This document shows positions 1 through 7,391 of a stretch of 23,371 nt of DNA, in pieces (the first letter of the stretch is position 1; every line of letters starts with the position of its first letter). Made by a program: the position numbers and the translations under genes. The notes beneath the pieces were generated by a model that saw only the letters and a list, made by a program, of their open reading frames with translations, was not told the origin of the DNA and did no database searches. Source of the DNA: Baffinella frigidus. Lineage: Eukaryota > Cryptophyceae > Cryptomonadales > Baffinellaceae. Location: contig MU647975.1 of NCBI GenBank assembly GCA_026770585.1, forward strand, positions 9,212 through 32,582, written 5' to 3'.

Positions 1-246
1 TGGTTCAGGTTTAGGGGTTTAGGGTGGGGGGTGTAGGGTTCAAGGTTTGGGGTGCAGGGTTTTGTTGATGTGCAACAGCGCTCCGTGGCCCGCTGTGTGC
101 CTGGGGTTTGGCGTAGACCTGGACTCCCTTGCCCCCCTTCATGCTTGTAGCAACCACCACCTGGGTTGGGAGTTAGGGGTTGGGGTGAGGGGGTAGGGCT
201 CTGGGGTTCGGGGTGAGGGGTTAGGGGTTTCGGGTTGGGGTTTCAG
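1..246 (+). repeat. Degenerate interstitial telomere-like repeat
   Basis: Bases 1-64 and about 165-246 consist of short G-rich units such as TTTAGGG, GTGTAGGG, GTTCAAGG and GGTTAGGG, all in the G-rich-on-plus orientation. A non-telomeric stretch of about 100 bases (about 65-164) separates the two parts. The units are much decayed compared with the islands near 10 kb and 15 kb. The tract runs into the 3' side of the PAS gene fragment on the minus strand, so it may lie in an intron or downstream flank of that gene. Confidence 0.8.
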
Positions 247-255
247 CGGAGGGGG

Positions 256-933
256 CTATCCGTGGCGCGTCGAGAGGGTTGGGGGGTGCGGGGTGAGGGT
301 GACCGCAGGGGCGCCGTCGACGCGCGTGGAGAAGAGTTCGAGGGTTGTCGCCGCGCCGGCGAGCGCGGCCTCGACCGCAGACCGTAGCTGCGCACGCGCA
401 CGCGGAAGGCGCGTCAGCTGTCGGCGAGGGCGGGGGTTGCAAGTCCGCGTGGAGGAGAGCGGCTGGGGGTGAGGGGGTGAGGTCGCGCCTGAGCGCAGAT
501 TCGCCCGGGGGTGGAGTGCACGTGTGCGGTTGGTGTATGGGGGGAAGAGTGGCTGAGGTGGGCCCGGGTAAACACATAAGTTCCCCCAGAGACCAGAGAC
601 CCACCGATACCCACCGTTGCAAGGGGGCTGGACGCCCCTGGGGGTGCCATCCACCAGCCCCCTGGGCTGCTCGTCTCCCCACGCCCTGGGGTGGGAATGG
701 AATCCGTCAGGCAGGCGAGTCGGGACGGAGGGAACCTCATCGTTATTCCGACTCTTCAAAGGAACCGCGATGTGTAGTGGCCCGCCAACCACTTCTTCAG
801 CTCTCCTCCCAAACACCGCCTCGCACTCCGCGTTCCACGACGTGAGATTGAGGTTCTTGTCCACCTCGAAGACCAAGACCCGCCCCAAGGGCCCCAAGCC
901 ACCGCCCGCGGATGATCCGAATGAGTTCCCCAT
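256..933 (-). CDS. PAS-domain protein, partial gene with probable stop-free intron
   Basis: The minus-strand frame opens at ATG 933 (MGNSFGSS...). After a Gly-rich start, residues about 22-52 read VFEVDKNLNLTSWNAECEAV, FGRRAEEVVGGPL, a good match to the first half of a PAS sensory domain (the VDxxLNxTxWN...AEEVVGxPL pattern). The second half of a PAS/PAC unit (AVEAALAGAATTLELFSTR, then VDGAPAVTL) follows in the same frame only after about 125 Pro/Arg/Ser-rich residues that look non-coding. A natural reading is that exon 1 ends somewhere below about 770, an intron follows, and exon 2 begins at 387 after an acceptor-like GTGCGCAG. The donor is not clear; the GTGGGT stretches near 600-625 are candidates. 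PAS domains bind small ligands or cofactors and are often joined to kinase or output domains. None is visible here, because the frame ends in telomere-like DNA. It could be a genuine gene 5' part or a decayed fragment. Confidence 0.6.
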   Translation of the reverse strand: MGNSFGSSAGGGLGPLGRVLVFEVDKNLNLTSWNAECEAVFGRRAEEVVGGPLHIAVPLKSRNNDEVPSVPTRLPDGFHSHPRAWGDEQPRGLVDGTPRGVQPPCNGGYRWVSGLWGNLCVYPGPPQPLFPPYTNRTRALHPRANLRSGATSPPHPQPLSSTRTCNPRPRRQLTRLPRARAQLRSAVEAALAGAATTLELFSTRVDGAPAVTLTPHPPTLSTRHG

Positions 934-998
934 GTCTGCACCGCGATTCCGCCTTCACACCTGCTTCTCGAACCCGTGTGATGTTTGCTCCAGCTCGC

Positions 999-1026
999 CG
1001 CTTGCAGCTGGGCGCTTGCAGCTGGG
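999..1026. repeat. Two-copy 14-bp tandem duplication
   Basis: CGCTTGCAGCTGGG occurs twice back to back. It lies just upstream of the PAS start on the minus strand. No function is evident. Confidence 0.7.
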
Positions 1027-1750
1027 CGCAGGAGGGTCCTCCCCTGGGGGGCTACTTCAGAGAAAGTGGAGTCGCCACTCCACGGCTCCACGTCCAACTC
1101 CCGAGGAGCTGAGGAGAGGCTCTTCCTAAGTCACGATGCCTGCCACATCTCGGATTCGCCCGCTGACAAAAACGTTTTTAATTGTGAATGCTGGTACAAA
1201 CAAAATATTTTTAGAGATTTAAACTTCTTCTGCGATCGACTTAACAAGTGATTTTATCGCGGCCGAACGTTTCTCTGGCCAACCGCAAAGCGGTTGCACT
1301 CGTGACCCACCCGTGCCCGGGGGGGGAAATCCCTTAGAATTCAAATGGCTCTACGAACTTCATAGTCGGAACCCCGAATTCCGGCAATGTAAAGCGCATC
1401 ATCACGTCCTCTCGGAGACAAGATGAGGAGAACAGCCACGACATCTCACCGCTCGGAGATATAAAAGAATAGTTAAATGGTGTGCTGTTCACATCGACCT
1501 TCTCAGCTTGCATAAATGGATTTCGAATTGATGGACTGTTTACCCCACAAAAGTTAGTTGTTGTGACTCTTTTTCTATTTATGGACGCAAAAGTGTTTTT
1601 GTGTTTTTTTTAACGCGTCTTCTTGGTCATTGCAACGACCTTTTTTTCGAACCCTAAAAATCATGCGCCCATATTCTCATAGACGGCTCCAAACATCAAG
1701 AGGAAACGACGTAATTCAGGACGTGAAGATCTCTAAGTCCCGTTCCTCAC
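1027..1750. other. No recognisable gene
   Basis: This is AT-richer sequence with poly-T and poly-A runs and frequent stops in all frames. I see no protein-like reading frame, repeat family member or RNA gene. It could hold upstream or promoter DNA of the PAS fragment. Confidence 0.5.
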
Positions 1751-1754
1751 AGGA

Positions 1755-1950
1755 TTCAATTCCGGAATAAACGGGATTACGGCAATAACGGCGATTTTTC
1801 GCTTCCTTTCAACCCAATTCCGGGAATGCCGGAATTGACGGGATTAACGGAATTAAGTGGCACGGGTATGAACAAAATTGAAAACCTGTCACAGGTTATG
1901 GACTCCGGAAAGCAAAAAGGGCAAAAAGGAAAGCAAAAAGGGCAAAAAAG
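1755..1950. repeat. CCGGAAT/TTAACGG-rich repeat and 21-bp A-rich tandem repeat
   Basis: From about 1758 to 1855 the short motifs CCGGAAT, ACGGGATTA and AACGGAATT recur in imperfect tandem. At 1907-1950 a 21-bp unit (GGAAAGCAAAAAGGGCAAAAA) is present twice, with a third degenerate start. A Lys/Gly/Gln-rich frame runs across it, but that frame follows from the repeat and I do not call it a gene. Confidence 0.6.
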
Positions 1951-2330
1951 GAGAGTGGCGCGGGGCAAAAAGCGGGTCTTCTTTTTGTCAAAAGCCGATT
2001 CACACACGATTCGGTCCATCTATTTTTCATGTTGCCATGATCTTTTGAGCAAAAGGTCCATAACCTGGACTCCTCAAGCCGACAATCCCGTTTTCTCCGT
2101 TTTCTCCGGAATTGCAATTTTCCGACTCCGAAATCGGTCCAAACATTTTGTCATTAAAGGGCTTTACAAACGCCTTCGTTTACATGTGTGTTATAAAATT
2201 TGTACCAGGAATTAATTGCCGACTATCTTGTTCTTATGAAAATTGCCCTGTGAGGAATGGGACTAAAAGGATTGTATATCCAGCTTATAAATAGCCTGTA
2301 CAAGTCCCTATAACCCAGGGCCTTTAAAAG

Positions 2331-2364
2331 CTCGGGGACTTCCCCCTCCGGGGAAGTCCCCGAG
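2331..2364. repeat. Perfect 15-bp stem hairpin with 4-nt loop
   Basis: CTCGGGGACTTCCCC at 2331-2345 is exactly complementary to GGGGAAGTCCCCGAG at 2350-2364, with loop CTCC. There is no U-run after it, and in a eukaryotic context it is more likely a fold-back remnant than a terminator. Confidence 0.85.
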
Positions 2365-2666
2365 TCAGCGTATGAAGGTTCGTACCAATACGAGCCCTCG
2401 TACGAGGCCACTGGTATTCTGCTGAATTATTTCACCCCTAAATTTCATCCTTTTGGAATCTGAAAGCGCCGATCCTCGAGATTTGGCCTTCATCTCCAGA
2501 ATCTGCTAAAAAAAATCGAGCTGCGATGAAATCTTGAGATCTTTACTACAGACCAAAGGCCGAATCAATGGCTCCAACTAAAGGATTCTGCGAGAGGATA
2601 AAATAACGTGGTGGCCTCCTTGGCCTCCTGTCCACGCAAGATTGGAGGGCAGAGTGCCGTGTAGTA

Positions 2667-2690
2667 AAAATAGCCAGATGTGGCTATTTT
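2667..2690. repeat. 10-bp stem hairpin
   Basis: AAAATAGCCA, loop GATG, TGGCTATTTT. It is perfect but short. The adjacent GTAGTAAA motif (and its complement TTTACTAC) recurs at 2946, 3105, 3484, 3776, 3825, 4609, 4631 and 19018. Confidence 0.7.
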
Positions 2691-2930
2691 CAAAAGTTCA
2701 TAAGTCAACATTCTCCCCAGAGAAAAATCGAAATTTCGGGAAGTTGATACAAATTCCGTGTGAACTGACTTGTTTTCCCAGGTCAGGATTACACTCTTGC
2801 GTGGGTGTTTCCGTGTTTCAACTGATCGTTTCAATTCGCCTTGATGGACAGTTTACATCTGTGTTTCGTACATGCACCGTGTACGAGTACGAAGCTAGAT
2901 ACGAAGCACACGTCAGACCGGGTAATCTAC
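2691..2930. other. No recognisable gene
   Basis: Between the small hairpin and the large fold-back block I see no coding signal. One frame stays open for about 100 residues but has no recognisable domain and runs into the fold-back arm. Confidence 0.4.
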
Positions 2931-3237
2931 GGTGGGGGGGCCCTATGTAGTAAAACGTTAACGCTGGGGGGGCCGCCATCTACAAGAACGATCGGGACAC
3001 TGAAGAGAACCTCGTGAAGAACCTGTCTTGTCCGGACAAGACAAAAACGACGAATTTCAACCGAATCCGAAGAACGGATCTGAGATCTTCTTCGCAGAGG
3101 CCACTTTACTACAGACACGTGCAACCCACCCCTGCAAGATCTTGAAGAGACGCCCCGCCAATTACGAGGCGCCCCGCAGCCAGCCGCTGCATACCTGAGC
3201 CGAGGCCGAGACCCAGCAGTCTGCGGCCCATCCAAGA

Positions 3238-3316
3238 TGTAAAAAACATGACGCGAAGCGTCATGTTTTTTACAACTTAGCGCGAAGCGCCACGTGTTTA
3301 CATGGCGCGAAGCGCC
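3238..3316. repeat. Cluster of GCGAAGC mini-hairpins
   Basis: A perfect 17-bp stem (3238-3254 with 3258-3274) closes on a three-base GAA loop, so its tip is GCGAAGC. Two further tips follow: GCGCGAAGCGC around 3280-3290 and GGCGCGAAGCGCC at 3304-3316. Both are followed by CACGTGTTT, so the second and third are direct repeats. A fourth CGCGAAGCGCC lies near 4690. The GCGAAGC heptamer is known from biophysical work as an unusually stable DNA mini-hairpin. Confidence 0.85.
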
Positions 3317-3522
3317 ACGTGTTTCAAACTGCGAAACGGTGCGTCCCTAAAGATCCGTTCAGTCTCAGGATCCGATCTTCGGATTCGGCACGCGATTCGG
3401 CACGTGCGCTGCGAAAAGACGTATCTCAGTGTCCCGATCGTTCTTGTAGATGGCCAAACGCTTGGGCCCCCCCAGCGTTAACGTTTTACTACATAGGGCC
3501 CCCCCACGGTAGATATCCCCAC

Positions 3523-3562
3523 GTCAGACCCACACGGACACCGGGGTCCGTGTGGGTCTGAC
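3523..3562. repeat. 17-bp stem hairpin inside the fold-back block
   Basis: GTCAGACCCACACGGAC at 3523-3539 pairs perfectly with 3546-3562 across a 6-nt loop. The same ACGTCAGACC start occurs at 2911, just outside the left arm of the fold-back block. Confidence 0.85.
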
Positions 3563-3775
3563 TGTCTACGAAGCTTCCTACAGAGGGACGTTTTTGTCTT
3601 GTCCGGACAAGACAGGTTCTTCACGAGGTTCTCTTCAGTGTCCCGATCGTTCTTGTAGATGGCGGCCCCCCCAGCGTTAGATACCCCCGTTTACCGGGAC
3701 GTTTACCGGTACGAGAGACGTTTACTACGGAGTTTCTCCTTCTTCTTCCAGGGGGTCATTGACTGTAGAGGGACG

Positions 3776-3873
3776 TTTACTACAGACGCGTCCCGGGCAC
3801 GTGACAGAGGGACGTTCTGCAGAATTTACTACAGACGCGTCCCGGGCACGTGACAGAGGGACGTTCTGCAGAA
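3776..3873. repeat. Two-copy 49-bp tandem repeat
   Basis: The unit begins TTTACTACAGACGCG and ends GTTCTGCAGAA. Copies at 3776-3824 and 3825-3873 are essentially identical. It lies immediately upstream of the hAT transposase fragment. Confidence 0.85.
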
Positions 3874-3874
3874 A

Positions 3875-4123
3875 GCAACTTCAAAAGTCAACATCTCAGA
3901 GAAAGACTCTGGATAGTTTCGGACAGATTGCAGACCTACGAGCTCGTAGCGTATCGTTCTGGCTGCACCAGCGTCGAGCGCGCCTGTAGAGAGAGTGTTT
4001 ACCGAGGCGTCCCTGATCATGTCGAAACGTAGGAAGAGGACAGACCCTGAGAACCTCAGCCTCCTCTTGTTTCTACACAACGGGTGGGACTTGGCGCGGG
4101 AGTTGGAACTGCTGAAGCTGTGA
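3875..4123 (+). pseudogene. hAT-family transposase, C-terminal dimerisation region, frameshifted fragment
   Basis: Reading from 3950 the frame gives LAAPASSAPVERVF, TEASLIMSKRRKR, then TDPENLSLLLFLHNGWDL and a TGA at 4121-4123. This is the signature of the hAT C-terminal dimerisation domain, where P(A/T)SSAPSERVFSxAG, the basic KRR stretch and the PENxxxLLFLxxN segment come in this order. Upstream, a different frame (about 3878-3955) continues it as LWIVSDRLQTYELVAY, which suggests a one-base frameshift near 3956; an in-frame TAG lies at 3947-3949 in the downstream frame. hAT transposases are DDE cut-and-paste enzymes. The catalytic core and any BED finger are not visible here, so this is the tail of an inactive or truncated copy. 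A spliced last exon is a less likely alternative, with an acceptor such as GATTGCAG at about 3928. Confidence 0.8.
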
Positions 4124-4332
4124 GCAATAAAGAGTGTGTACATGTACTTGGTCTTTTTCTCTCTCTCGCGCGTGCGCGCGCGTCTCTCTCTCTCTCTACA
4201 AACCGTTGATTACCATTGAAACCTGCCACCCCCCCAGGAGTGGGAGATACATGTACCGAAGATGTGAGTAGTAAAGAGCGTGTACATGTACTTAGTCTTG
4301 CTCTCTCTCTCTCTCTCGCACGCGCGTCTCTC

Positions 4333-4385
<53 letters not shown>

Positions 4386-4410
4386 ATTTCTCTCTCTCTC
4401 TCTCTAAGAA
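4119..4410. repeat. Duplicated hAT 3' tail with CT microsatellites
   Basis: TGTGTACATGTACTTGGTC followed by CT repeats (about 4135-4197) recurs as CGTGTACATGTACTTAGTC plus CT repeats (about 4280-4405). The second CT tract is the longer, about 100 bases of nearly pure CT with a few CG interruptions. Long Ser/Leu or Arg/Glu open frames across it are by-products. Confidence 0.85.
4126..4131 (+). promoter_or_regulatory. Possible poly(A) signal
   Basis: AATAAA lies three bases after the hAT stop codon. The surrounding GAGCAATAAAGAG is repeated in altered form (GAGTAGTAAAGAG) about 140 bases downstream. Confidence 0.4.
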
Positions 4411-4960
4411 CACCCTCTCCAAGAAAACCCGTTGAATACCGTTAGAACCGATTTGAAATCTGGGATTTGATTTGGATTTGATTTGGATTTGGTATCCGAC
4501 TGTTCCCAAAAAGAGGATCCGAATTGGGATTTGGTATCCGACAAATCGTGTCGGATCCTGACTCTAATTTGAAAGAGAGAACCGGGGGACAAGCCTGGAG
4601 AAACTCCGTAGTAAACGTCTCTCCTGCCTGTGTAGTAAACGACTCTCTACATCCTTCCACAACAAATGCTGCAAGGCCCCGCAGCCAGCCGCGAAGCGCC
4701 ATGTTTTTTCTTTGGCGCGCTGGACGGCACCCCCCGCTCCCCGCCCCCCCGGCGGAGGGAGGAAGAATTGCAGGGTCACGAGTGGTCACGAGGGCCACGT
4801 GTCCGGCTGGCTGACATTAGTTTCTACCCCGGTTCTCCCCGGTTTCTTCTGCAGCCACTTTTGGAGTTGCTTTTCCCGAAACGTCCCTCAGTTCCTCACG
4901 TGTCACCTTTACCACACAAACGTCCTACGTCCCTCTCCGGTAAAACGCTCTCGGGGAGCT
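4411..4960. other. Degenerate intergenic DNA with short direct repeats
   Basis: GGATTTGGTATCCGAC is present at 4485-4500 and 4527-4542. TAGTAAACG(T/A)CTCTC is present twice near 4609 and 4631. The segment 4675-4715 shares CCCCGCAGCCAGCCGC and the GCGAAGCGCCATGTTTTTT tip with 3170-3270, so it is a decayed copy of part of the fold-back block. No coding sequence is supported. Confidence 0.6.
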
Positions 4961-5060
4961 CATGCAGTCCTTTCCACGGAAGGGCGTGTCGTTGGCATAT
5001 GTATGTACCAGGTACCGTAGTTTACGGATATGTTGGGAGCATTTAAAACCTAAAGGACCT
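4961..5060 (+). repeat. Dispersed repeat family A, copy 1 (interrupted)
   Basis: It matches the core of the other A copies, with TGCAGTCCTTTCCACGGAAG, GGCGTGTCGTTGG, then TATGTTGGGAGCATTTAAAA and CCTAAAGGACC. About 35 bases containing GTATGTACCAGGTACCGTAG interrupt the core between GTTGG and TATGTTGG, so this copy was hit by a small insertion or rearrangement. Confidence 0.85.
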
Positions 5061-5321
5061 AGGACGGTCCTATCCCTGATAAAGGATCCGTAGATTGTTC
5101 TCATCTCCTGAAGAGTGAGGTGGGCGTGGCGTTCGATGTGAGTGTAAAATAAAGCACCAAAGCACCAAAGACAGGCGGCGCGTCGGAGCGCGTGGATCTA
5201 CCTCCTAGAGCCACATGTAATGTTAGTGCCAGGCCCACCAATCCTTCTGACAGGACATGTAGTATCATGTACAGACCCAAATCTGCCTGTGTCCCGAATT
5301 GCTGGCGCGGGCTGGCTTTTC
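5061..5321. other. No recognisable gene
   Basis: This contains GTGTAAAATAAAGCACC near 5140-5157 and a duplicated AAAGCACC. An isolated AATAAA is not enough to call a transcript end. Confidence 0.4.
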
Positions 5322-5424
5322 AGACTCTCTCTTTCTCTTTCTCTCTCGCTCTCTCGCTCTCTCGCTCTATCGTTCCCTCGCTTTTGATCTCTTTCTCTCG
5401 CTCTCTCTCGCTTTCTTTGGCTCC

Positions 5425-5472
<48 letters not shown>

Positions 5473-5480
5473 CGCTCGAT
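5322..5480. repeat. CT-rich microsatellite
   Basis: CTCTCT and CTCTCG units with a pure (CT)n core at about 5425-5470. It is not coding. Confidence 0.9.
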
Positions 5481-5584
5481 CTTGTGAGAGGATGGGGTCC
5501 AAACACCTCCTGTACACAGGCAAATCGAAATCAAGGCCACGTACGGGAAAGCACGGTGCGTGGCCAGGGACACGCACCCCCCAA

Positions 5585-5840
5585 GAAAGCGCCCCCCCCC
5601 TAGGACCACCATAGGGTCCGAGGCATAGGCGGACCACCATAGGGCCCTATGGACCACCATAGGGCCCTAGGCATAGGCCTTGTAGGAGGTGGATATAGAA
5701 TCCATCCGGGAAAAGCTCGTAAGAGCGGCCGACACGGGGTACAGTATGTAAAACAATGCGGAAGGCATGTGCAGCGCTGACGCTGGTTGTGTGGGAATAA
5801 ATTACCAGTCTCTCTAGGCATAGGCGTACTCTCCCTGCAT
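5585..5840. mobile_element. TA-flanked fold-back family, copy 1, broken by element C
   Basis: Left-arm sequence AAGAAAGCGCCCCCCCC, CTAGGACCACCATAGGG and the central CCCTAGGCATAGGC of this family are present, with an internal duplication of ACCACCATAGGGCCC. The middle is split by element C (5680-5813). The right side resumes as CTAGGCATAGGCGTACTCTC and then decays. Confidence 0.7.
5680..5813 (-). mobile_element. Element C, copy 1: about 134-bp retroposon-like insertion
   Basis: The segment is flanked by perfect 12-bp direct repeats CTAGGCATAGGC (5668-5679 and 5814-5825). A second copy lies inverted at 16846-16979 at roughly 80-85 percent identity. It has no terminal inverted repeats. A long target duplication without inverted termini fits a SINE-like or other target-primed insertion, though no poly(A) tail or tRNA-type promoter boxes are visible. 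The minus strand encodes a stretch ending YCTPCRPLLRAFPGWILYPP in one frame, similar in both copies. Confidence 0.7.
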
Positions 5841-5858
5841 TGCATTGTATCATCCCCT

Positions 5859-5962
5859 ACAGGGGTGCATGTACCTCGCTCATAAGAAAGCGCCCCCCCC
5901 CCCTAGGACCACCATAGGGCCCTAGGCATAAGCGCACTCTCTGACGAGCGAGGTACCCCTGT
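5859..5962. mobile_element. TA-flanked fold-back family, copy 2
   Basis: The left end CAGGGGTGCATGTACCTCGC then TCATAAGAAAG opposes the right end GAGCGAGGTACCCCTG. The arms are separated by poly-C and CCTAGGACCACCATAGGGCC. TA lies on both outer sides. Non-autonomous: no reading frame. Confidence 0.85.
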
Positions 5963-5989
5963 AGAGGGGTTGCCTATCGAATACATGGG

Positions 5990-6160
5990 AACACACGTCC
6001 CCTGCAGGAGTACCTCGCCCATAAGAAGCGGGCATTCTGAAAACGTCAGCCATCTCTTCCTTGTTTATTAAGAAACGCAGGGGGGCGCCCCCTTCTTCTT
6101 TCTTAATCATTAAAAACTCAGGCGTCGAAAACGCCCTCTTTCTTATGGAAACCGTTTTTT
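5990..6160. mobile_element. Diverged fold-back relative
   Basis: CCCTGCAGGAGTACCTCGCC then CATAAGAAGCG resembles the family left arm. About 100 bases later GAAAACGCCCTCTTTCTTATGG resembles the opposing arm. TTCTTTCTTAAT near 6094 may be a second decayed arm. Boundaries are uncertain. Confidence 0.45.
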
Positions 6161-6244
6161 ATGGTAGAGGTTGCCCTGTTTGGGAGTCCTACGCTCGCAG
6201 GAATAGGCCCCCCGTAGGTTCCTAGGACGGTACAGGCTTGAGAG

Positions 6245-6294
6245 TAATAGAGAGAGAGAGAAAAAAAAAGAGAAAGAGAAAAAGAGAGAGACTT
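6245..6294. repeat. GA-rich microsatellite
   Basis: AGAGAG and AAAGAGAAAGAG units. It is a low-complexity tract. Confidence 0.9.
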
Positions 6295-6341
6295 CACTCA
6301 AAGGAGCACGCAGCACACTACTGGATTCCGATGACGTGTAT

Positions 6342-6458
6342 GGGTACCTCGCTCATAAGAAAGCGCCCCACCCCCAGGACCATCATAAGTAAGGCCCTAG
6401 GCATATCCCTTCTATGGGTCCTAGGAGATGCGATTTCTTATGAGCAAGGTACCCCTGT
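6342..6458. mobile_element. TA-flanked fold-back family, copy 3
   Basis: GGGTACCTCGCTCATAAGAA is opposed by TTTCTTATGAGCAAGGTACC then CCTG. The left terminus has lost CAG. The centre carries AAGGCCCTAGGCATA as in the other copies. Confidence 0.85.
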
Positions 6459-6459
6459 A

Positions 6460-6657
6460 AAGCAGTTTTCAGATCTGTTGGCCGCCCGTGTTCATGAAAT
6501 ATGAAAAAATGGATCAAACTCCGGCCACTTTGGGCCTATGTGTCAAACCTGAAACCCCAAAGCCCCCCAAAACGCCAACAGTGGCCGGAATTGGAGCCCC
6601 TGTTCATATTTCCATGAACCCGGTTGGCAATCAGATCGGAAAACCGCTCCATTTCAG
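6460..6657. mobile_element. Fold-back element with about 70-bp arms
   Basis: The left arm (about 6461-6531) contains TTTTCAGATCTGTTGGC, GTTCATGAAATATGAA and CTCCGGCCACTT. The right arm (about 6578-6656) carries the imperfect reverse complement, AGTGGCCGGAATT, TTCATATTTCCATGAAC and TCAGATCGGAAAA. A loop of about 45 bases separates them. It abuts fold-back copy 3. No target duplication was recognised. Confidence 0.8.
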
Positions 6658-6676
6658 CGGACACCGAAATCCTTAC

Positions 6677-6690
6677 GGGGGAATTCCCCC
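6677..6690. repeat. 14-bp palindrome
   Basis: GGGGGAATTCCCCC, just downstream of the fold-back element. Confidence 0.7.
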
Positions 6691-6699
6691 CGATACATG

Positions 6700-6745
6700 T
6701 AGAGCAGCGGCTCCAACGTCCCGAGGCGGGCTCGTCTTGGACTAC
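6700..6745. repeat. Dispersed GC-rich module (AGAGCAGCGGCTCC...)
   Basis: AGAGCAGCGGCTCCAACGTC then CCGAGGCGGGCTCGTC recurs at 7796-7840 (GAGCAACGGCTCCAATGCC...). Shorter versions are at 7877-7892 and 8298-8316, and an inverted piece is at 7580-7610. Several of these modules abut fold-back copies, so they may be part of a larger composite or a preferred insertion context. Confidence 0.6.
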
Positions 6746-6802
6746 AGGGGTTCCTCGCGCGTCAGACACCGCCACCCCCTAGCTAGGCCCCTACAGCAGG
6801 TC

Positions 6803-6885
6803 CTTTAGGTTCTTCAACATACGATGGTAGGCGGACACCGGAACTTGTTCTGCAGAAAAGCCATGCTTCCTCTCGTGGCACTATG
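6803..6885 (-). repeat. Dispersed repeat family B, copy 1
   Basis: CCTTTAGGTTCTTC, GGCGGACACCGGAACTTGTT and CTGCAGAAAAGCCATGCTTC match the other B copies. B shares its CCTTTAGG end and its (T)TTCGGATC end with family A but has a different core, so A and B are subfamilies of one repeat. Confidence 0.85.
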
Positions 6886-6902
6886 CCTAGAGCTCTGAGG
6901 AG

Positions 6903-6948
6903 GTCCTAGGGGGGGGGGCAGTTTCTTATGAGCGAAGTACCCCTGCAG
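6903..6948. mobile_element. Solo right arm of the TA-flanked fold-back family
   Basis: GTCCTAGGGGG, then CAGTTTCTTATGAGCGAAGT and ACCCCTG, with no matching left arm nearby. Confidence 0.75.
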
Positions 6949-6992
6949 GTCCTCTCAGCACTGAGGAGGCACGCGTGCATCACATGCAGTGT

Positions 6993-7076
6993 AGGTCCCA
7001 GGGTTTAGGGTTCAGGGTTTGGGGTTTAGGGTTTAGGGTTTAGGGTTTAGGGTTTAGGGTTTGGGGTGTAGGGTTC
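6993..7076 (+). repeat. Interstitial telomeric repeat island
   Basis: It contains six near-perfect TTTAGGG units and variants such as TTTGGGG and GTGTAGGG, in the G-rich-on-plus orientation. Confidence 0.9.
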
Positions 7077-7198
7077 ATTGGTACAAGGCCTTGACGGAGA
7101 GGAATGCATGGTGGGCATGTTGGATTCGATGGGTAATGCACGCACGCGTCTCTCAGCTTATCTGTCGAGCGTGCGAGGACCTAGTCCAAGACGAGCCT

Positions 7199-7310
7199 GT
7201 CCTTTAGGTCCCTTAGGTTCTTCGAGCTCCCAGCTCAGGCGGACACCGGAACTTGTTCTGTAGACAGGCCATGCTTCCTTTCGGATCACATCAAGCCCCC
7301 CTGCACAAGA
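7199..7310 (-). repeat. Dispersed repeat family B, copy 2
   Basis: GTCCTTTAGGTCCCTTAGGT, TCTTCGAGCTCCCAGCTCAG, GCGGACACCGGAACTTGTTC and CATGCTTCCTTTCGGATCAC are all present in family order. Confidence 0.9.
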
Positions 7311-7391
7311 CCCCGCTTGGGAGGAGAGAGGCCGCGCAGGCCAAGGCCCGCACACAAGCGGAACCATAGATAGCTTCATGAGTCAACCACT

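Larger units (their letters stand above)
2931..3679. mobile_element. Large fold-back block with a perfect 91-bp inverted repeat
   Basis: Bases 2959-3049 are an exact reverse complement of 3589-3679 by eye over 91 bp, including two G/C heptamers. The arm contains its own palindrome TCTTGTCCGGACAAGA. A third, inverted and partly overlapping copy of 2931-3003 sits at 3427-3515, differing by a small insertion (about CAAACGCTTGG) and a few bases. The block therefore has one left arm and two right-arm segments. The spacer holds the GCGAAGC hairpins. A fold-back transposon or a recent inverted duplication explains it. No transposase gene or clear target duplication was found at its ends. Confidence 0.75.

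Noticed and set aside
2331-2364. Rho-independent-style terminator
   Set aside because: The stem is strong but there is no T-run after it on either strand, and the context is eukaryotic.
4216-4509. Long Ser/Leu or Arg/Glu-rich open frames across CT tracts (also 5198-5660)
   Set aside because: They arise from the CT/GA microsatellites; no start context, domain or composition outside the repeat supports coding.
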